From assembly GCA_965224065.1 (NCBI GenBank), contig CBDCYF010000005.1, positions 1,984,001-2,048,000 on the forward strand: 64,000 bases of DNA, in the 5' to 3' direction. Of this stretch, positions 59,201-64,000 are shown in pieces. The DNA comes from JAOTZA01 sp965224065. GTDB lineage: Bacteria; Acidobacteriota; Thermoanaerobaculia; Multivoradales; JAHEKO01. A model generated the notes under the pieces. The model saw only the letters and a list, made by a program, of their open reading frames with translations, did no database searches and was not told the origin of the DNA. Numbering within the stretch: the first letter of the stretch is position 1; every line of letters starts with the position of its first letter. The translations under genes were made by a program, and so were the position numbers.

Positions 59201-61037
59201 GGGCGGGCCCGACCTCGACCACCTCGCGTAGCAACCGACCCTTCCATGCAGCATCGCTGGTGGCGACTTCAAAACGCAGCGTCTGTATCGTCCCGGTCAG
59301 ATTCTGGACCCAGAGACCGAGGTCGAGGACCTGGGACTGTTGCCAGTAGGCGGCGGCTGAATCGATTCGCCCTTTGATCCCCATCACCACCGCCGGGGCA
59401 ACGTCGCCGGCTTCCGCTTTCGACACCCGGTCGACATCCGCCATTTTCTCGGCCGGGGTCAGAAAGGGATCGAGCTGCTCGAGCCCTACTTGATAGAAAC
59501 CTTCGAAGGGTTCTCGTGGCCGGACCGAGATCCAGTGATCGCCGGGAAGCAGCCATCCTTCAAAAATCGCCGGTTCGCCGGGCGCGGAGCTCTCCGACCG
59601 GGTTCCGCCAGTCACGTCGAAGACCACGCGGCCGTCTTCCGGCGGTTCCACCCGGACCCGCACCGGTTGCTCGGCGGCCAGGTGAAAACGGTACTGATCG
59701 ACATCCCTCGGATCCGTCAGCAGCCCGATGCGTGGAGCGCCAACGCGCAAGGTGCCGGCCTGAGCGGGCAGGTGATTGGGCTCGAACTCGCTCAAACCGG
59801 GCGGACGCACGCCGGGGATCTCCACATCGCCCGCAAGGTGCCGCGACGCTTCGAGTCCGGCTTTGGAATCCGCCGGCCCGATGGCCACGATCTTGAGCAG
59901 ATACTCCGAGTCCTCTCCCTCGACGGCGATGAAGTGCTCGCCGGGAAGAAGCAGAAGGTTGTCCAGCCGCACCCGGCGCTCACCCGAGGCGCCGGCGCTC
60001 GAACCGGCATTGCCCCCCGCATCGTAGTGGCGCATCGCCCGGACCGGCTGGTCTCTCGCCAGCACCTGCGCACGCCAGAGCATCGGCTCACCCTCGACCT
60101 CGAAACGGTAGACGTCGGTTTCAGCACCCACCAGTCGCCCACGGACCGTCCGTTTCTCATCGAGCGGAAACGCCCCCGCGATGGTGTCGTTCGGTTCGAG
60201 CTCGCGGCCGTCTTCTCCCTCGCCCGCCGCCTCGACTCGCAGGAGGTACGGCGCGGGGGTTCGGTCGGCACGGGCCAGCTCGATCACCAGCTCCCCGGCC
60301 GGCGAGGACAAGTCGTCGAGAACCATCCGGCCGGCCGCATCGGGCTTGCGCTCGGCCAACAGGCTCCCCTCAGCGTCCAGGACCTTGAGGCTGGTTCGCA
60401 AACCCAGAATGGTTTGCGCGGACAGGCGCCACGTGTGGGGTGCCTCCCCGGGCGGCACCGACCACCGGATGGCGTCGGAGGAGCCGGTCAGGTCCCCGGA
60501 CAAGACGAACGCGCCGATCCGCGCGACCGCCTCTTGCGCCGGATCGCCGGGCTCTCCGCCGACCGCCTCCGGCAGCGCCCCGGCCAGCCTCAGGTCGAAA
60601 CGGTAGGGACCTTCGCCGCTCCCGCCGACGCCGAGCAGGTAGCGGCCGGGCGCGAACAGCAGCGGCCCCGACTCCATCGACCGGACTCCCTGGACATCCA
60701 GAGTAAAGACCTTGCTCACCGCCCCGCCGGGTTCGCCGGCCAAAAGGACATCCAGCTTTGTTCGCTGGCCCGGAACGCCCTCGAGCTCGAGCGTCCACAG
60801 CGCGGGGCTCTCGCCGGCGACAGTCCACCAGAAAAGATCTTGATCGCCGCTGCCGAGCTCTCCGGTGACGCACATGGCGACTTCGAGGCGCTGCCCCTCG
60901 TCGGGCGTGTTGTTGGGCTCGGTGTCGGCCGCGCAATCGGCGACTTGCCCCGCCGCCAAGCCCGGCGCGAGCACAAGCGCCAAAAGGCAGACCGACATTC
61001 GGAGACCGCCCGGGAACCTCGCTGCGGGCCGAAACAC
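56295..61037 (-). CDS. Giant secreted protein: PPC repeats, discoidin-like domains, two VWA domains
   Basis: 1580 residues. Signal peptide MSVCLLALVLAPGLAAG (the GTG start at 61037 gives 13 extra residues; Met14 is possible). Four to five PPC-like beta domains lie at about 40-130, 150-250, 265-370, 385-490 and 1020-1110 (TEPNNTPDEGQRL, LEPNDTIAGAFPL and FEPNHLPAQAGTL each begin one). Two discoidin-like domains lie near 725-800 and 870-965 (FARLVLGSSHGGG, ARFVRFTAGDLRP). A first VWA is near 1116 (VVLAWDTSASIGPY) and a second near 1332 (VEVIFDASGSM) with VLVTDGEESC; both MIDAS motifs (DxSxS) are intact. The end is a small beta domain (VAVPAGVYTVRVKG). Secreted adhesive or sensor role is inferred. 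It follows the transglutaminase-fold gene by 9 bases. Confidence 0.85.
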   Translation of the reverse strand: MFRPAARFPGGLRMSVCLLALVLAPGLAAGQVADCAADTEPNNTPDEGQRLEVAMCVTGELGSGDQDLFWWTVAGESPALWTLELEGVPGQRTKLDVLLAGEPGGAVSKVFTLDVQGVRSMESGPLLFAPGRYLLGVGGSGEGPYRFDLRLAGALPEAVGGEPGDPAQEAVARIGAFVLSGDLTGSSDAIRWSVPPGEAPHTWRLSAQTILGLRTSLKVLDAEGSLLAERKPDAAGRMVLDDLSSPAGELVIELARADRTPAPYLLRVEAAGEGEDGRELEPNDTIAGAFPLDEKRTVRGRLVGAETDVYRFEVEGEPMLWRAQVLARDQPVRAMRHYDAGGNAGSSAGASGERRVRLDNLLLLPGEHFIAVEGEDSEYLLKIVAIGPADSKAGLEASRHLAGDVEIPGVRPPGLSEFEPNHLPAQAGTLRVGAPRIGLLTDPRDVDQYRFHLAAEQPVRVRVEPPEDGRVVFDVTGGTRSESSAPGEPAIFEGWLLPGDHWISVRPREPFEGFYQVGLEQLDPFLTPAEKMADVDRVSKAEAGDVAPAVVMGIKGRIDSAAAYWQQSQVLDLGLWVQNLTGTIQTLRFEVATSDAAWKGRLLREVVEVGPAQSAAIPLQVEILPDARDDQPVLLTVAARTASGAVATASVELQPECGAEPRAAGEAWPLPDRLLGGLNVAWPALGAAAEGEDRFVGELFDGLAIPLRDRTRFETEQAITVDLAGEEPVELWGALLHPLGRSIEGATEQLAEFSVSTSLDGKRFEEVLTGRLEPLPGEQVFAFEEPVEARFARLVLGSSHGGGRGVALGEWKLVAAAGTRLRSEPWDIAQPSLGGHVAWSDPLIGTEEFGTVIGVGSAEHPILSVAAERTFATTADDQDTASWVVGFHHDRAARITGFEWVPSESRSSRALGFEEIEVAASTESPLGPWETLATWRLGGDGVERLTLGEPAWARFVRFTAGDLRPQTPYRYPETLRIFEQGADADYRSILGEWGFMSRRAIFEAGRPASGTSVLAEADHNDSRERAQPLSPGRALSGRVLVEEDVDWYRVEVPEGHNAIRITLQGDPAVAFSWSLQDPRGRPVESESERSYQRVELTADVAPGSYYLRLEEPPRSVVLAWDTSASIGPYTDFIRAAATQFARAVKPGREVVNLLPFDKPPRFLLEEWSGDPAEVMSALNRHDTAKAFSSNSELALLTAGVALEKRPGARAIVLITDAFSNGYALTTDLWKTFAQTSPQIFTMHTPSIEHDSPRSAASQDLMQSWAGVGGGFYDSARTIGHFDVGFARASCYLRRPKSYRVLVETGFEEPAGPGSIEVVAAATDGAAPGTAGESVEVIFDASGSMYRKVGGVLRIDVAKRVLRQLVSDVLSPGTPFALRVFGNRKAKACRTDLEMPLGPLDAAETARVLAAVEPKPFSGTPIAASLELVGSDLGEGPGPKRVVLVTDGEESCGGDVEAAIEALRRRGYDVELNIVGFDVDASDREAARARFRRWAELGGGRYYDAGDARSLEESMVAAVSRSFDVVDHDGAVLATGAVGGDPVAVPAGVYTVRVKGAPAEIFEQVRVVGEKRKTLTLGSRP

Positions 61038-61046
61038 GACCGCTCC

Positions 61047-63452
61047 TCAGTGGCTGGCCGCCAAAGAGGCGCCCAGGACCCGGAGGAGGATCCCGACGAT
61101 CCCCCGGATAATCCTCGAAAGCAGCATCATGGAGCCGCCGTAGGCGCCGACGCCGGTCACGGTCCCGGCAACACACAAACCCGCAGCGATCATGTCGAGA
61201 GACCGTGCGCTCGAGTAGACGCACAAGGCCCCGCTGATCAGATTCGCGACGATCAAATACTCGGTGATGCTCGCGCCCCAGCCGTTTTCGCCGATGGCCA
61301 GGATCTCGCCGGTTGCGGGATCGAATCGCCACCACCCCCGGTCGCCGGTTCCTCCTCCAGCGTCCGTCTGGGGTGCGACGAGCCAGAATCCCCTCGCCGT
61401 TTCCCCCTCCGCGCGCGCCAACGTGTCCGGCGGAAACCGGGAGCCCTGGCTCCGAACGTCGTCCTCGTCGCGAAGCAGGACCCACGCATCAGCGCCGAGA
61501 GACGTCGAGAGCCGATCCGCCAGGTTGTCGTAGGTCCGGCATGGCAGCATCCCGCTGGTCGGATCGCAGGCCTCGTCGCCCAACAGCGCTTCCAGGTTCG
61601 AGTCGGCGACTCCCTGAAAGAGGGCCTGCCGGCCGTCGGCCGGCAGGGACGCCACGCGATTGGCCACGATGTCAAAAGCCTCCAGGCGCACCGGATTGCC
61701 AGACGCATCCGTCCTTAGTTGCTGATGGAACGAGAAGACATTCGGCGAGCCCAGAAAAACGGACTCCCCCTCGCCGGACACCCCGTGCCGCAAAGCCTCG
61801 AGAGACAGAAGATCCTGGCGCGGCATTTCAGGCTCCCGACCGGCGTTCGGGTCGCGCGGCGCGCCTGCCGGACCCCTGACCGCGTCCAGGATCGCCTGCC
61901 GCTGTTCGAGCACCCTGCGGGTCACGAGATCGGATACATAGGCTTCGGACAGCCGCGAACCGACGATCAGGATCTCGGTCGTCCCCAGGACCGCCAGCCG
62001 CCATAACGCCCGATCCGTTTCGGTCTCGGCGGACCCGGGTCGGCCGCCGCTCCGGCGCGTGGCGGCTCCGATGAGATCGAAGATCTGCCGGCGGGTCACC
62101 TCCGGTTTCTCCCCAGGCACACGGATCTCATACTCGATCCACTCGGCCGTCAGCCGGCCCGGTTCCTTCACCACACCGGCCCCCTCCCCAGCTACCCCAC
62201 CCAGCCCGGCAATGGCGCCCGCCAGACCACCCGCCTTGCGCTCCAACGCCTTCCCGACCTGGGCCGTGGCGTTGAGCGCCTCTCTCGCCGGACTCAGCTC
62301 GCAGGTGTCCCTGTATGCCTGACTCATCACAGCCTGGGAGCCGATGTCCAGTACGGGGACCCAGAGGTCCTGCTCGCCCACGGTCTCCACGAGACGCCGG
62401 CCCGGGTCCGCGGCGCTCGACAGATTCAGATCGGACGGCCAGCTCGCCGGAACGTGTCTCAGGGTCACGGGGCGGCCGACGAGCTCGGCGGGGGTCAGGG
62501 GCGCGCTCTGCAGCAAGGTGTGCTCCACCAGCGCCTCGCCGTTCCAACACTCGAGAATCAGCCGAATCCGGACTGTGTGCAGCACGTCCCCTCCGAGTTG
62601 GGAGAGCCTCTCGATTTCGACCGTTCGGTGAGCCGCGGTGGCCGCCCAGCCGACCGGTGCGTTGGGATAGCTCGGATCCAGATCGATCCATCGCCTGCCG
62701 TCCTGCACCCGTACCCACCAGTGGTCCTCGAGGGCGCCGATCTGGCGGCGGCGAAGACCTTCGGCGGCGCCTTCGGGCAGCGGACCGATGACCTCCGCCA
62801 GGAACTTCGCCTGTTCTCGCGTACGTTTCCGCGCCTCGGTCCGCAAACGTTCCACCGCCTCGGCGGTTTGCCGGCCGGCGTCGAGCAATCGAGGTTCGTC
62901 CAGACCGAACTCGGCGGAGTAGCGGTGCAGCTCGGCGAGGGCTGGCCCATCCGAACCATCCGCCTGGTTCCCGGCTCCGCCGGCCGGAACGGGCCGCGCG
63001 AAGGCCATCAGGTCGCTGGCCGCCTCGGGCAGCAGCCGACCGTTGGCGAGCCTCGTTTCATAGCCCACCTGCCGGAGCAGGGTGCTGAGCAGCAGGGCCC
63101 GATCGAGACTGTTGCCTCTGCGGTCCATCAACACACCCACCGGCCCGCGTAGAGCGCCACGGTAGGGCACGAGATGGGTGTTGTCGCGCACCCATTCGAA
63201 CAGCGGCTCGACCTCCGGATCGACCAGGTCCAGAATCGCCTCCGGATCGAAAGTGTCCCGCGGGATCTCCGCGGCTGCTTTTTCCAAAGCGTCAAAAACA
63301 CGCTCGGTTTGCGTGACCCGAGCTTCGGTGGCCGCTGCGGCCTGCGCCTGCGCGACCCGAGCCGCCACCGGCCCCGGGACCAGAGCAACGTTCAAAGTCA
63401 GGAGACACAGCACCACGTGGCTGGTGAATCTGGACGCGATCGAGTGGTTCAT
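61047..63452 (-). CDS. Secreted transglutaminase-fold protein with catalytic Cys replaced
   Basis: 801 residues. Signal peptide VVLCLLTLNVALVPGPVAA. The transglutaminase-like core is at about 75-270: FEWVRDNTHLVPYRGALRGP, RRGNSLDRALLLSTLLRQVG, then EDHWWVRVQDGRRWIDLDPS with the His and Asp of the triad. Where the Cys nucleophile should be (GxCxDxAxLL) the sequence is GNSLDRALLL, so Ser replaces Cys. A long middle region (300-700) is unrecognised. Two hydrophobic segments near the C-terminus (TEYLIVANLISGALCV and IAAGLCVAGTVTGVGAYGGS) may anchor it. It is coupled to the VWA giant, suggesting one secreted system. Confidence 0.82.
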   Translation of the reverse strand: MNHSIASRFTSHVVLCLLTLNVALVPGPVAARVAQAQAAAATEARVTQTERVFDALEKAAAEIPRDTFDPEAILDLVDPEVEPLFEWVRDNTHLVPYRGALRGPVGVLMDRRGNSLDRALLLSTLLRQVGYETRLANGRLLPEAASDLMAFARPVPAGGAGNQADGSDGPALAELHRYSAEFGLDEPRLLDAGRQTAEAVERLRTEARKRTREQAKFLAEVIGPLPEGAAEGLRRRQIGALEDHWWVRVQDGRRWIDLDPSYPNAPVGWAATAAHRTVEIERLSQLGGDVLHTVRIRLILECWNGEALVEHTLLQSAPLTPAELVGRPVTLRHVPASWPSDLNLSSAADPGRRLVETVGEQDLWVPVLDIGSQAVMSQAYRDTCELSPAREALNATAQVGKALERKAGGLAGAIAGLGGVAGEGAGVVKEPGRLTAEWIEYEIRVPGEKPEVTRRQIFDLIGAATRRSGGRPGSAETETDRALWRLAVLGTTEILIVGSRLSEAYVSDLVTRRVLEQRQAILDAVRGPAGAPRDPNAGREPEMPRQDLLSLEALRHGVSGEGESVFLGSPNVFSFHQQLRTDASGNPVRLEAFDIVANRVASLPADGRQALFQGVADSNLEALLGDEACDPTSGMLPCRTYDNLADRLSTSLGADAWVLLRDEDDVRSQGSRFPPDTLARAEGETARGFWLVAPQTDAGGGTGDRGWWRFDPATGEILAIGENGWGASITEYLIVANLISGALCVYSSARSLDMIAAGLCVAGTVTGVGAYGGSMMLLSRIIRGIVGILLRVLGASLAASH

Positions 63453-63629
63453 GATCGTCTCCCCATAGCTTCCGAGTCCACGCCGCGCGCTCGCCGACCC
63501 CTACTATGTCAACGCAAAGAACAGCCAAACCGGGTCACGCGCGACCGCGTGGGTCGGCGAGAGACTCGGGTGATCGCAAGCTCGAACGGTATATTCTGAC
63601 ACGAACCGTCCCCCCGAGAGGCCACCCCG
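63453..63629. other. Divergent intergenic region
   Basis: 177 bases between the transglutaminase-fold gene and the YhhN gene. A TATATT box at about 63590 on the plus strand may be the -10 of the YhhN promoter. No -35 is clear. Nothing else is seen. Confidence 0.35.
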
Positions 63630-64000
63630 ATGACGCTTGTGCTCTCGATCGCAACTCTCGTTGCCGCCGTGCTGGGTATCTGGGGTCACTACACAACCGA
63701 GTCCCGGCGCTGGCTGGCCTACGTCTTCCGGCCGCTGGCCGGGATCTTGATTCTCTGGCTGGCCCTGCTCGGCAACGAGGCCGCCGATCCACGCTATTAC
63801 TGGGCAATCGCCGCCGGTCTCTTGTTCGCGCTCGTCGCCGACATCCTGCTGATGGTGCCGCGCGATCTCTTCGTCTACGGCCTGCTCGGGTTTGCGGCCA
63901 CCCACGTCTGCTTTCTCTATGCCTTCACATCGGGAGTCGACTTCGCCGCCCACAAGTCGCCGTTTGCGCTCTTCGCCCTGGTCGCGGTGGGGCTCGTCGC
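63630..64000 (+). CDS. YhhN-family lysoplasmalogenase (partial, runs off window)
   Basis: First 123 residues of a multi-helix membrane protein: VLSIATLVAAVLGIWGHYTT, FRPLAGILILWLALLG, YYWAIAAGLLFALVADILLM and VYGLLGFAATHVCFLYAFTS. The order KP/RPLxxxLL, GLxFxLxADxLLM and THxxYxxAF is that of YhhN/TMEM86 lysoplasmalogenases, which hydrolyse the vinyl-ether bond of lysoplasmalogens. ATG at 63630. The remainder is outside the window. Confidence 0.85.
   Translation, partial: MTLVLSIATLVAAVLGIWGHYTTESRRWLAYVFRPLAGILILWLALLGNEAADPRYYWAIAAGLLFALVADILLMVPRDLFVYGLLGFAATHVCFLYAFTSGVDFAAHKSPFALFALVAVGLV

Noticed and set aside
56034..59231. Plus-strand open frame of 1065 codons opposite the VWA giant gene
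   Set aside because: Arg/Pro/Gly-rich translation without domains or signal; the minus-strand frame has clear PPC and VWA motifs. Long antisense frames are common at this GC content.
59490..61718. Plus-strand open frame of 742 codons
   Set aside because: Same reason: antisense shadow of the VWA and transglutaminase-fold genes, with no recognisable motif.

Overview
The window is GC-rich and densely coded. Start codons are mixed ATG/GTG/TTG, and many neighbouring genes overlap by four bases (ATGA or GTGA). The gene set is Gram-negative: BamD, CpoB, RseP, Tat, TonB/ExbBD and a TonB-dependent receptor. MglA/MglB polarity proteins, FtsEX, an MXAN_5187-like protein, many TPR proteins and a PPC/VWA giant protein are also present. 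Together these suggest Acidobacteriota (Thermoanaerobaculia or Holophagae-like) or, less likely, Myxococcota. This is an inference from gene content; there is no rRNA in the window. I saw no tRNA, rRNA, CRISPR array, IS element or prophage.

Layout. 0-14.4 kb is housekeeping: a response regulator edge gene coupled to selA, a TPR protein, a TldD/TldE-type protease pair, an acyl-CoA carboxylase beta chain, a lysine-rich histone-H1-like protein, glyA, accD-folC, a receiver-domain membrane protein, yebC and ruvC. 14.6-20.4 kb is an island with visibly different (less GC-biased) codon use: ECF sigma factor, FecR-type anti-sigma, STN-containing TonB-dependent receptor, and a large multidomain lipoprotein ending in a thioredoxin (TlpA) domain. 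At its right edge lies the broken C-terminal remnant of an unrelated surface protein. The island abuts the resident exbB-exbD-exbD-tonB operon (20.8-23.2 kb) and a TPR protein with a clear terminator.

24.6-29.6 kb holds ftsEX, pgeF (with a tandem-repeat insertion), rlmN, an AmgK-like sugar kinase and tatA. 29.7-41.2 kb is a nearly unbroken minus-strand envelope block: lytic transglycosylase, Fis-like regulator, LysM protein, cpoB, bamD, rpe, PASTA protein, cysteine-less peroxiredoxin-fold protein, rseP, cdsA, uppS, truA and a GT-C glycosyltransferase. This is followed by a divergent GT2 synthase. 43.9-52.1 kb is a second minus-strand operon, mglB-mglA-TPR-yvcK-glmU-glmS-uvrD, which ties cell polarity to UDP-GlcNAc supply. 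52.3-64 kb contains glpD, a NYN/LOTUS RNase-like protein, ubiX, a lipoprotein, a 1580-residue PPC/discoidin-like/double-VWA protein, a partner transglutaminase-fold protein whose catalytic Cys is replaced by Ser, and the start of a YhhN lysoplasmalogenase.

Non-coding DNA is scarce, but what exists is rich in palindromes. There is a MITE-like element with 26-bp perfect inverted ends (29.1-29.3 kb), REP/REPIN-type hairpins (29.67, 42.7-42.9 kb), another large imperfect inverted repeat (43.05-43.19 kb), and a nested palindrome filling the gap between two convergent genes (43.80-43.88 kb). The most interesting candidates for undescribed biology are the PPC/VWA plus pseudo-transglutaminase pair, the sigma/anti-sigma/receptor/TlpA-lipoprotein island, and the MglAB-to-glmSU operon.
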